A stretch of 8,194 nt of DNA, from NCBI GenBank assembly GCA_938045655.1, contig CALIMO010000064.1:1-8194 (forward strand), in the 5' to 3' direction. Below the pieces are notes generated by a model. It ran no database searches, was not told the origin of the DNA, and saw only the letters and a list, made by a program, of their open reading frames with translations. The number at the start of each line of letters is the position of its first letter. The first letter of the stretch is position 1. Of this stretch, positions 1 through 6,118 are shown one piece after another. Source of the stretch: an uncultured bacterium. GTDB taxonomy: Bacteria > Patescibacteriota > Saccharimonadia > Saccharimonadales > Saccharimonadaceae. The translations under genes were made by a program, and so were the position numbers.

Positions 1-1591
1 TTGATATGTTGTTTTGTTTTAATATTGAAACAAAATCACTCCAAGCTACCACACCACGAGTTACCAGCACGCTCAGCAATATCACCTTTATTCTTTGCTT
101 GAACTTCTCACGATCTTTATCGCCAAGGTTAAAATCTTCAAAATCACTATCAATAGCTCGCTCAATCTGCTCATTAGTCATATCGCGAAAGACAGTTTCT
201 AGTGCGTTTTGGTCTTTATCTTTTTGCTTTTCGTTTTTTGTTTTCGTATCAGCTTTTAAACAGTGATGATCTCCGCACTCATTGCAGATATGCACACTTT
301 TTGCGTTTAAATCTTCTGGCGATTCTTCAACTTCGCCACCGTCATCAACTTCAGGCTTATCATTCTCAATTTTTAGTGGAGTTTCACCCATTTTAAGCGT
401 TTTATAGCCATTGCTTAGTTCAAATGCATCGACTATGCTATCTAATGAATAGCCCATTTCTAAGCCAGTCTTAATCAAAGTCAATTCAGCCGCTTTACGC
501 TCAGCTTCAATCTTTTCTTCTTCGGCCACACCAGGAATATCAAGATCGAAAGTTATCGCAAAGCCAAGTCCGCCCGTAATTCGATTCAACTGATGCGTAA
601 ATTCACTCCAAATCCGTGTTGCGAAAGGTTTAATTGTATATTTAATAAAAATCTGTTCATCCACTCGCACACTGGCATAAGTGTTATTGTCATTTACACC
701 TCGAACACTCGCCGGCACACCATAAATACTGTCAATTTTCTTATTGGCTTGATCGAACAAGCTTTTCAAATCAAGATTCTTGTTGCTTTCAGCAAACGGC
801 ACCCACTCAATCTGAGCATTAACTGGCCTACCTGTCGCGCTTTCAATTGGGCGATGAACATAAACCACATTATTATTGTTACCACTACCACGATGTCGTG
901 CTTGCAGATTATCGACAATATTATTATATTCTTCAACACTTCCAGCGGTAATAATAAACTGTCCAGCTGGCACAGCGCCATTTTCAAAGTAGCCAGCTTG
1001 ATAGCTTGCAATATAATCATCAATGGATGCCCATTTTCGAGCAGCATCAGTCGGGCTATATCCCCCACTAAGATCATAAGGATTAACCCCACTTCGAAGT
1101 TCAATAATTTCATTTTCAGAGTATTCTTTAGTACCAACCCGATAGCGTTTTTCTTCGCCAATATAATATTCAGAAACTCCCTCAAGAATAGTAAATCCTG
1201 CTAAATTTTCAGGAGTAATCTTTTGTCCAGTTGTTGGAGTGCCGTGTTCATTATAGCTCCAAACCAAAACATAAACCTTAGGGAAAACCAAACTTAGGAG
1301 TGCTAAAGCCTCACGAAAAGTTGCACCACTCATCTGTTGATTCGGGTGATATATTTTATTCATCACCACCGAATCTTGAATTGTTTTACCGTTATTATCT
1401 ATTGCATACGGCCTAATTGTCATAAATTCATTTACAATTCGTGAAATAGACGGATATGAGTTGTCATATGATAGCCCTTTATAGAATGTATGCGCACCTA
1501 ACATTGATTTTGGCCGATTAAAAGCGTAGTGCGAGGCGCTCTTCCTTTTTATATTACCGCCGACCAAACGGCTAAAAAAATCTCTAAACAT
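1..1591 (-). CDS. Phage portal protein, HK97-like, C-terminal end beyond window
   Basis: Portal proteins form the dodecameric ring at one capsid vertex; DNA is pumped through it and the tail attaches there. The frame is open for 530 codons from ATG 1591 to the left edge, so the protein is incomplete. Residues about 1-350 read as an HK97-type portal core: a GGYSPTDAARKW segment near 176-187, SVEEYNNIVDNLQARHRGS near 218-236, and LDLKSLFDQANKKIDSIYGVP near 273-293. After about residue 400 comes a hydrophilic acidic linker, a Cys/His cluster (C436, C439, H442, H443, C444), a Lys-rich stretch and a helical segment, which exceeds a plain portal. It could be the start of a fused MuF-like or maturation domain; this is inference. 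ATG 1591 is the first start after an in-frame TGA six codons upstream. There is no Shine-Dalgarno. The gene lies downstream of an oppositely oriented gene and appears to have its own promoter. Confidence 0.88.
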   Translation of the reverse strand, partial: MFRDFFSRLVGGNIKRKSASHYAFNRPKSMLGAHTFYKGLSYDNSYPSISRIVNEFMTIRPYAIDNNGKTIQDSVVMNKIYHPNQQMSGATFREALALLSLVFPKVYVLVWSYNEHGTPTTGQKITPENLAGFTILEGVSEYYIGEEKRYRVGTKEYSENEIIELRSGVNPYDLSGGYSPTDAARKWASIDDYIASYQAGYFENGAVPAGQFIITAGSVEEYNNIVDNLQARHRGSGNNNNVVYVHRPIESATGRPVNAQIEWVPFAESNKNLDLKSLFDQANKKIDSIYGVPASVRGVNDNNTYASVRVDEQIFIKYTIKPFATRIWSEFTHQLNRITGGLGFAITFDLDIPGVAEEEKIEAERKAAELTLIKTGLEMGYSLDSIVDAFELSNGYKTLKMGETPLKIENDKPEVDDGGEVEESPEDLNAKSVHICNECGDHHCLKADTKTKNEKQKDKDQNALETVFRDMTNEQIERAIDSDFEDFNLGDKDREKFKQRIKVILLSVLVTRGVVAWSDFVSILKQNNIS

Positions 1592-1597
1592 ATTTAA

Positions 1598-1627
1598 ACT
1601 ATAAGTTCAAATAGTCGAGTAAAACAA
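1598..1627 (-). promoter_or_regulatory. Candidate leaderless promoter of the portal gene
   Basis: On the minus strand TTGTTT (1627-1622) and TATAGT (1603-1598) are separated by 18 bases. The -10 box ends exactly six bases before ATG 1591, so transcription would begin at or next to the start codon. No Shine-Dalgarno is present upstream of the ATG, which fits a leaderless message. The -35 match is moderate. The promoter shares a 60-bp intergenic region with the divergent gene starting at 1652. Confidence 0.5.
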
Positions 1628-1636
1628 TTAAATTAA

Positions 1637-1651
1637 TGATATACTATAGAT
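1637..1651 (+). promoter_or_regulatory. Extended -10 leaderless promoter of the HEPN-like gene
   Basis: TG-A-TATACT occupies 1637-1645 and ends six bases before ATG 1652. No Shine-Dalgarno precedes the start and no good -35 is visible, so the TG extension probably compensates. The string around the ATG closely resembles that before the DUF3800 gene (TGATATAmT, six bases, ATGAAyrAC). Confidence 0.55.
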
Positions 1652-2308
1652 ATGAACGACACACCAAAACCAACACCAGAATTCAATCGACTCATAGGAG
1701 AAGCCGACTATCTTATGAGTATTATTTCTCTTGAAATCCAACGTAGGATAAATTCTTTCAATCCCATTTCTGAAGAAATGGAAATATTCGAAAAACTACC
1801 AATAATGAAGGAAAAAACACATGCTAACTTAAAGTTTTGTAGTGGAAACAGAAATCTAAAAGATAAATTCAAGGAAACTTTAGAAGGACAACAAATAATT
1901 TTTGGCGGATACAAAACAGAGAAAGCAAAAGAAATATCCGATAGATATGATGAAATTGTTGAAAAACGTAACAAAATATTCCACAGCTTTCCGCATTCAA
2001 TCGATGGTAAATATGTTAAAAAATATCGCGACCTATCAAAAGGAGAGGACATAATAATAGATGAGGATTTTTTACGTGATTTCATACGACAATGCGAAGA
2101 GCTCATAAATATTTTGTCCAATCCAGATTTTAATTCGGTTGTTCAAGAATTCGCAACAGCCATAAAAGAACAGCTAAATATCATTAGCTCAGCCGTATCA
2201 AAATTTAATTTAGCTTTTAAAGCGTCTAATATAAGTAATATAGTTAAAATGGCAGATTCAACTAAGAAAATATCAGAAAAACCTACCTCACCCCAGCATA
2301 AACAATAG
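1652..2308 (+). CDS. HEPN-like domain protein, probable phage cargo (moron)
   Basis: This 218-aa protein is the only clear plus-strand gene, lodged between terL and the portal gene. I do not recognise a specific family. It is predicted to be mostly helical, and the segment around residues 99-116 reads RYDEIVEKRNKIFHSFP. R106-N107-x3-H111 matches the Rx4-6H motif of HEPN domains, where a polar residue follows the arginine. Many HEPN proteins are metal-independent RNases used as toxins or abortive-infection effectors, but some are inactive or serve as substrate-binding or regulatory domains. An RNase or defence role is therefore inference. The C-terminus is a Ser/Lys/Pro-rich tail. It has its own extended -10 and no Shine-Dalgarno. 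Its last 26 bases overlap the end of terL tail to tail, so its transcript runs antisense into terL. This is typical of a late-acquired cargo gene expressed independently of the late operon. Confidence 0.6.
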   Translation: MNDTPKPTPEFNRLIGEADYLMSIISLEIQRRINSFNPISEEMEIFEKLPIMKEKTHANLKFCSGNRNLKDKFKETLEGQQIIFGGYKTEKAKEISDRYDEIVEKRNKIFHSFPHSIDGKYVKKYRDLSKGEDIIIDEDFLRDFIRQCEELINILSNPDFNSVVQEFATAIKEQLNIISSAVSKFNLAFKASNISNIVKMADSTKKISEKPTSPQHKQ

Positions 2309-3548
2309 GCTTAGGTTTTGGCGGAGTATAATAGCACAAGATACAGGCATCAGCCAAGTCAGGGCTTCGATTTCCCCGCTTCTTATAATCACCCTTGCTT
2401 TCCACCGCACGCTTGCCTTTTTTATCCATACTCCAAGTTCTAGTTGTTAATTCTTGGAGCAAATCGGTATTATTCGGTAGTTGTATTTCATCAATCACTT
2501 CTTGAAGATAAAACCATGCTTCAGAAATCCAGTTTGGGTATTTGTCATCATTCACCGCTTTCTGTGCAAAGTTGATGCCTTGAACATTATAGTTTTTGGC
2601 CAATAACTGGTCAGTAACACCACCACCAACTCCCGTGTCATCGATTTTAATTAGTATTTCTTTGTCCAGTCCTGCAAACTGCTCTATTTTCTCCACAAGT
2701 TCATTAGTTCTGAGTTTTTCATAAACCTTAAAGTCGATTGTCTTTAATCCTTTGCGTTTCCATAACACAGAGCGGTCATCGCCAAGTCGTGCAACATCAA
2801 CGCCTATTTGAACTTCGCCGTCATCTTCTATCTCTCGATCCATAGCATTTAGCACTCTATCACGGCTCAAAATAGCATTTTCGATTTGTGAAAGTGGCTC
2901 ACCAAGCCAAGTATGAGCGAACTCTTGAGGGTTATTTTTCTTGTCATTCTCCATCTCAATTCGCATCACATCTGGAAAAAGCCCATTCTTTTCCAGTACA
3001 TCATAATTTACTTTAATCGCATAAGTATTATCTGGCTTTTTCATCACATATTCAACATAGACTGGATCACGCTCAGTATCTCGGTTAAAGGTAAAAATAA
3101 GCCTTGAATTATCTTTACGTACAGTGTTTTTTAGTAGCGTAATAGAGCGCTTGGTAACCGTGCTAGCTTCTTCAACCCAAGCTTCATCAATATTCGGTAT
3201 AGATTTTAAGCTTTCGACATTGTCGTGTAAACCTTTAAAAATCCACTCACTTTCAGTTCTTTTATGTTTTATAGAGTCATTAGTAATTATAAATTCAGTT
3301 TCAAAGCCATAATCAAAAATAATAGCTTTCACTAAAGCATGTGTTGAGTCTTTAATTGAGTTCTGAAATTCTCGACAGTTTAAAAATTTCAATCTCTTTT
3401 CTCTTGCTCTTAAAACTTGAGAAAGCGCGACGTCGTGGCTCTTTCCGCTTGATCGCCCGCCATAAAAAACAAGGTTTCGCCATTTGTTTTCTTCGAACAG
3501 TGGCTTAAACTCAATTGGAACTTTAACTTTCTTTCGGATTATCTCCAT
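2283..3548 (-). CDS. terL: Terminase large subunit (packaging ATPase and nuclease)
   Basis: TerL docks on the portal, pumps DNA into the procapsid by ATP hydrolysis and cuts the concatemer. The 421-aa protein is the usual length for the PBSX/Terminase_3 type. Walker A is GGRSSGKS at residues 30-37. Walker B with the catalytic acid lies at about 118-128, ending WVEEA (E126/E127). FTFNRDTERD at 152-161 fits the coupling motif region. The C-terminal RNase H-like nuclease has acidic residues in IGVDVARLGDDRS (D251), KIDDTGVGGG (D303/D304) and RSPDLADA (D397/D400). Start ATG 3548 has GGAG seven bases upstream inside the end of terS; the two genes overlap by 26 bases, which suggests coupled translation. 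All motifs look intact, so the enzyme is probably functional. Confidence 0.95.
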   Translation of the reverse strand: MEIIRKKVKVPIEFKPLFEENKWRNLVFYGGRSSGKSHDVALSQVLRAREKRLKFLNCREFQNSIKDSTHALVKAIIFDYGFETEFIITNDSIKHKRTESEWIFKGLHDNVESLKSIPNIDEAWVEEASTVTKRSITLLKNTVRKDNSRLIFTFNRDTERDPVYVEYVMKKPDNTYAIKVNYDVLEKNGLFPDVMRIEMENDKKNNPQEFAHTWLGEPLSQIENAILSRDRVLNAMDREIEDDGEVQIGVDVARLGDDRSVLWKRKGLKTIDFKVYEKLRTNELVEKIEQFAGLDKEILIKIDDTGVGGGVTDQLLAKNYNVQGINFAQKAVNDDKYPNWISEAWFYLQEVIDEIQLPNNTDLLQELTTRTWSMDKKGKRAVESKGDYKKRGNRSPDLADACILCYYTPPKPKPIVYAGVR

Positions 3549-3948
3549 TCACAAACTCCAATGTTGCAACGGTTAAGGTTTCGCCATTCGATACTATATC
3601 TTGTTTTTCGCTAAACTCCGTTGTAGTCTTCGCAATAAATTTAGCCGTATCTTGCGCTATCTTTTCATCTTCACTATCCAAGCTCTTATCTAACACTTTT
3701 TTAGCTTTGCGAACGAGTTTATCTTTCGAAACACCTTTTCCACCAATTTCCACCACAATATCTTCTAGCCATTCCAAATTCTTAACCGTAATATTCTTCG
3801 CGTATTTTTCAGAAAAACCAGCACGAATTGCGCTTTGTAATGCATTCCCAAAAGTCGGAGAATCAGGCAAGTAATAATACATACCAAATTTAATCTGCTT
3901 TGGTGAAAAAATCCGTTCTTTACCTTTTGTTACTTTTTTAGTCGCCAT
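3523..3948 (-). CDS. terS: Terminase small subunit
   Basis: TerS recognises the viral packaging site and hands DNA to TerL. This protein of about 141 residues has a basic N-terminus and then NALQSAIRAGFSEKYAKN near residues 34-51, the helix-turn-helix signature typical of Terminase_2-type small subunits (A-x-x-AG-[FY]-S-x-x-x-A). The remainder is helical and charged, consistent with an oligomerisation region. ATG 3948 is preferred over a TTG two codons upstream; AGAAAG lies at ribosome-binding distance. The gene overlaps the preceding gene by 11 bases and terL by 26, forming a coupled packaging cluster. The position directly before terL supports the call, since TerS sequences diverge strongly. 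Confidence 0.85.
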   Translation of the reverse strand: MATKKVTKGKERIFSPKQIKFGMYYYLPDSPTFGNALQSAIRAGFSEKYAKNITVKNLEWLEDIVVEIGGKGVSKDKLVRKAKKVLDKSLDSEDEKIAQDTAKFIAKTTTEFSEKQDIVSNGETLTVATLEFVNGDNPKES

Positions 3949-4339
3949 AACCAATCTTTCTAAGCATATCTTGTTTTTCCTTTTCTGAATAATAATCAGC
4001 CGTAAGCCTTCTTGTCCAAGTTCCTTTTTCTGAAATAAAATTTATTTCTTGATTATCAGATTTTGGCTTTGGTATTTTAGTTCCCATGGCGTAGCTTACA
4101 CCATATTTTAACCCAGCATCTAGTAAGCGTTTAACTGTTAAGTGTTTCTTGCGCTTAGCTATTTCAGAAAATGGTTTGAAGTTTTTAGTGTAATATCCTT
4201 TTGGAGCAAACCAGCGATGAAAAACTAAAATTCCCATTCGACTCTTAACATAAATTGATTGTTTATCGTAAAAAACGACTATTGAATCATCTTCTAGTTT
4301 ACGAATTAGTATTTTTGAGCTAAAATTAGGATTAGCCAT
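3938..4339 (-). CDS. Unknown basic protein upstream of terS
   Basis: A 133-aa protein I do not recognise. It is rich in Lys/Arg with a beta-like N-terminal half (SKILIRKLEDDSIVVFYD, then a YVKSRMGILVFHRWF segment) and a helical C-terminus (RRLTADYYSEKEKQDMLRK). No HNH, zinc-finger or helix-turn-helix motif is evident, although HNH endonucleases often occupy this position before terS. A DNA-binding or packaging accessory role is only a guess from basic charge and location. The start is placed at ATG 4339 because AAAGG sits six bases upstream; an in-frame ATG at 4375 would put 12 codons inside a strong leader hairpin and is less likely. It overlaps terS by 11 bases, so translation is probably coupled. 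Confidence 0.75.
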   Translation of the reverse strand: MANPNFSSKILIRKLEDDSIVVFYDKQSIYVKSRMGILVFHRWFAPKGYYTKNFKPFSEIAKRKKHLTVKRLLDAGLKYGVSYAMGTKIPKPKSDNQEINFISEKGTWTRRLTADYYSEKEKQDMLRKIGYGD

Positions 4340-4352
4340 TCCTTGCCTTTCT

Positions 4353-4407
4353 GTCCAAAAATAAAATGGACACACTAAACAATCTTTTGACTGATAGTGT
4401 GCCCATT
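4353..4407 (-). terminator. Long leader hairpin with U-tract (terminator or attenuator)
   Basis: Bases 4395-4407 pair with 4365-4377 (13 bp, one G-U in the minus-strand RNA), and the inner 4389-4393/4380-4384 stem closes an AAAA loop. The RNA then reads into a U-rich run with one A. It is shaped like an intrinsic terminator. It may end the DUF3800 transcript, but because it lies between the promoter at 4422-4450 and ATG 4339 it may also attenuate transcription of the packaging genes. Confidence 0.65.
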
Positions 4408-4421
4408 ATTCCCTTATGTAT

Positions 4422-4450
4422 ATTATAGCATATTTATCCGAAAAACACAA
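4422..4450 (-). promoter_or_regulatory. Sigma-70-type promoter for the packaging genes
   Basis: On the minus strand TTGTGT (4450-4445) and a perfect TATAAT (4427-4422) are separated by 17 bases. It lies in the DUF3800/packaging intergenic region and points toward terS-terL. Transcription would start near 4415, just ahead of the leader hairpin. Confidence 0.7.
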
Positions 4451-4462
4451 GCAAAATAACTA

Positions 4463-5164
4463 CTAGGGTTGCTCTGTTATTGTGTGATGCTTATTTTGAA
4501 TTTTGAGTTCTCGATTATAATTATATTTCGTAAAAATTGAATTGGCCAATATATCACTAGCTTGTATTAAGAGATCTTTTCTTGAATCCTTCATCTTTAT
4601 CCTTACAACTAACTTTCCGTAGAAGATCGGATTTATCGGGACACTTCCATAATCAAAGTTTTTAATTCCATTCACAAACTCTTCATGTATAGAATCGCTA
4701 AGGTCGTAAAGCCCATTACTTTTCGTGTGCTGTTGATCAATATTTATATATAATGTAGTGTCAAGATCTTGAAATATTTTATTGTCCCTTATTAGCTCTT
4801 GAAGCTTTCGTTTAAGTCCTATTTTTAAACAATAATCTTTATATCTACGAATTGATTTCTTTGAATTTAAGATTCTAGAAAACACTTTATCGATATCTAT
4901 TACCACAGAAAAAGACTCATAGTTATCCATGCGCTTATTTAAAAATCTTTTTTGTCCACCGTTCAAGATATAGGCCTTTAATTCCTCGCGACTACCTAAC
5001 TTTTTAGCTATTTTATCATGTGCAGAGCGATAAGACGCTAGAGCTGCATCCAGCTGAGAATTGCCAATAAAAATATACCCAGAATACACAAAATATCTAT
5101 TCCCGCCATTTTCATGGAGGACTCCAGAATCATCAACATAAACAAATATTTCTTGGTTATTCAT
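4463..5164 (-). CDS. DUF3800 domain protein
   Basis: The 233-aa protein fits the DUF3800 family, which has a predicted RNase H-like fold and unproven chemistry. The family signature is visible: FVYVDDSG at residues 7-14 (D11, D12), a central acidic strand YINIDQQ at 139-145 (D143), and QASDILAN at 201-208 (Q201, D204), the usual C-terminal Q-x-x-D. The acidic residues could bind metal, so nuclease activity is plausible but inferred. DUF3800 genes are common in phages and mobile elements. ATG 5164 is the first in-frame start; it lacks a Shine-Dalgarno and instead follows a TGA-TATAAT extended -10 by six bases, predicting leaderless mRNA. An intrinsic terminator directly upstream insulates the gene from the operon to its right, so it is an independent unit and probably cargo. 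Confidence 0.85.
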   Translation of the reverse strand: MNNQEIFVYVDDSGVLHENGGNRYFVYSGYIFIGNSQLDAALASYRSAHDKIAKKLGSREELKAYILNGGQKRFLNKRMDNYESFSVVIDIDKVFSRILNSKKSIRRYKDYCLKIGLKRKLQELIRDNKIFQDLDTTLYINIDQQHTKSNGLYDLSDSIHEEFVNGIKNFDYGSVPINPIFYGKLVVRIKMKDSRKDLLIQASDILANSIFTKYNYNRELKIQNKHHTITEQP

Positions 5165-5179
5165 AGATATATTATATCA
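5165..5179 (-). promoter_or_regulatory. Extended -10 leaderless promoter of the DUF3800 gene
   Basis: TG-A-TATAAT runs from 5179 to 5171 on the minus strand, and six bases separate it from ATG 5164. There is no Shine-Dalgarno, and the -35 position falls inside the upstream terminator without a good match. The layout is the same as at the HEPN-like gene. Confidence 0.6.
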
Positions 5180-5180
5180 C

Positions 5181-5208
5181 AAAAAAGAAGGCTCAGTGAG
5201 CCTTCTCC
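5181..5208 (-). terminator. Intrinsic terminator
   Basis: A near-perfect palindrome at 5186-5206 (10-base arms AGAAGGCTCA/TGAGCCTTCT around a central base; the real loop is several bases) is followed in the minus direction by six T residues (5186-5181). It ends the candidate RNA starting near 5287 and shields the DUF3800 gene from upstream transcription. Confidence 0.88.
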
Positions 5209-5287
5209 ACTCTAGACGGCATCAAATAATTAAATGCTCAATCTATATGATCGAATACTAGAGCGTACAACAGTGCTACTCGCCTGT
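5181..5287 (-). ncRNA. Candidate structured small RNA, about 107 nt
   Basis: A strong promoter (5322-5294) and an intrinsic terminator (5208-5181) bracket a 107-base stretch with no convincing gene. Hand folding gives a compact three-way junction. P1 pairs 5258-5265 with 5208-5215 (8 bp, one G-U). P2 is 5249-5254 with 5238-5243 around a five-base loop. P3 is 5234-5237 with 5219-5222, and only three bases join P1 to each inner stem. A weaker 5' hairpin is possible at 5270-5287. The only small reading frame inside (ATG at 5219) gives nine codons and lacks a ribosome binding site. It could be a free sRNA, or an attenuated leader of the DUF3800 gene. I do not recognise it as a known RNA family, and the fold was not computed. 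Confidence 0.55.
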
Positions 5288-5293
5288 GCTTAC

Positions 5294-5322
5294 ATTATAT
5301 CAAACTTCTTTCAAAAAGTCAA
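5294..5322 (-). promoter_or_regulatory. Near-consensus sigma-70 promoter
   Basis: TTGACT (5322-5317), a 17-base spacer and TATAAT (5299-5294) on the minus strand make this the best promoter in the window. Its -35 overlaps the TGA stop of the 32-aa gene. Transcription would start near 5287 and reach the terminator about 107 bases later. Confidence 0.85.
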
Positions 5323-5417
5323 TACTTACATAAGCGCAAATTTAACCATCTTCCACAACCAACTTCATCTATTTGGATACCTAATCTAGATTTTCTGTCA
5401 TTCTTATATTCTTCCAT
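5319..5417 (-). CDS. 32-aa microprotein
   Basis: A short frame from ATG 5417 encodes 32 residues, starting MEEYKNDRKSR and ending LRLCKY, with cysteines at 21 and 30. The evidence that it is translated is a strong AAAAGGAG six bases before the ATG, nearly identical to that of the HAD gene, and its place as last gene of the small-gene operon. It has no membrane segment and no recognisable family. Its stop codon is embedded in the -35 box of the promoter that follows. It may be a remnant of a longer gene. Confidence 0.5.
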   Translation of the reverse strand: MEEYKNDRKSRLGIQIDEVGCGRWLNLRLCKY

Positions 5418-5432
5418 TTTTTACTCCTTTTC

Positions 5433-5630
5433 TTATAACTCTGGCATATTAGCGATGAATAATAGCGCTAAACCTATGAAAAACATAGAAAATAAAGAAT
5501 TTATCTGACCTGAATTAAAAGTAAAATTGAGCAGTATTAAATACAGAGAGATGATTACTGGTAAGAAAAATATTACAACTATTAGAGTATTAATTATAGC
5601 CTTACTATTGTTTTCTATAAATTCTTTCAT
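5433..5630 (-). CDS. Small membrane protein, two helices
   Basis: A 65-aa protein with hydrophobic segments at about residues 13-35 and 43-61, an N-terminus containing KEFIENNSK and a short acidic tail. It probably inserts in the host inner membrane. Two-helix phage membrane proteins include holins and superinfection-exclusion factors, but no lysin gene is nearby and nothing specific is seen, so the function is unknown. AAGGAGTG lies just before ATG 5630, and the AAGGAG overlaps the last codons and stop of the HAD gene, three bases away. Confidence 0.7.
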   Translation of the reverse strand: MKEFIENNSKAIINTLIVVIFFLPVIISLYLILLNFTFNSGQINSLFSMFFIGLALLFIANMPEL

Positions 5631-5633
5631 TTC

Positions 5634-6098
5634 TCACTCCTTAGTAGTGTTAGGTTTATAACACATAACACCGTGTTTCTTATACATCTCATTCACTTGG
5701 TTATCATCATCAAACGCAAAGAGAATATTTTCAAAGCCGATATGTTTTTTAATCAAATCTTCTTTAACTTCGTGGGCTGGTCGCCAATCTTTCTCTGGTC
5801 GCATAAGAATATCTCCTTCCTCTACCATAATACTAAAATGTTTTTCTAGCCATTCAGCAGTAGCTGTTATACATTTAATATTCCTAGCAGTAATGAATTT
5901 AATATCTGTATCAGAACCCATATCCCTTGCTCCTTGTATCTCAAACAATATATTCCTTAAGTTCGGAATAGGAGTATCTTTTAGGACTTCTTCATCTGAA
6001 TAGAATTTTTCATAATCCTTAGTGTCTCCTTGAATATAATGGAGTCGGTGTGAACAATCTGCTAAAACACCATCAATGTCGAATACTGTATATTTCAT
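5634..6098 (-). CDS. HAD-superfamily phosphatase, polynucleotide-kinase 3'-phosphatase type
   Basis: HAD hydrolases remove phosphate through an aspartyl-phosphate intermediate. The 154-aa protein shows all four motifs. Motif I is VFDIDGVLAD (D7 nucleophile, D9 acid/base). Motif II is FITARN (T70). A motif III lysine lies in the KEDLIKKH stretch (112-119). Motif IV is FAFDDDNQV (D130-D132). The small size, the ITARN motif and the DDDNQV ending resemble phage HADs related to the phosphatase half of T4 polynucleotide kinase, so nucleic-acid end or nucleotide dephosphorylation is likely; the substrate cannot be fixed from sequence. No kinase domain is attached. AAAAGGAG precedes ATG 6098. It lies in the small-gene operon. 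Confidence 0.85.
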   Translation of the reverse strand: MKYTVFDIDGVLADCSHRLHYIQGDTKDYEKFYSDEEVLKDTPIPNLRNILFEIQGARDMGSDTDIKFITARNIKCITATAEWLEKHFSIMVEEGDILMRPEKDWRPAHEVKEDLIKKHIGFENILFAFDDDNQVNEMYKKHGVMCYKPNTTKE

Positions 6099-6118
6099 TA
6101 TTTTTTACTCCTTTTATA

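Noticed and set aside
593..1204. Long plus-strand and minus-strand frames inside the portal gene
   Set aside because: They are shadows of the portal frame, which is open for 530 codons and matches portal motifs; they have no ribosome binding site or family resemblance.
1708..2121. Minus-strand frame of 137 codons opposite the HEPN-like gene
   Set aside because: It has a composition typical of an antisense shadow (Ser, Phe and Ile rich) and no Shine-Dalgarno. The plus-strand gene has a promoter and a recognisable motif.
4340..4375. Longer start for the gene before terS at ATG 4375
   Set aside because: The extra 12 codons lie in the leader hairpin and its U-tract, and ATG 4339 has AAAGG at normal distance.
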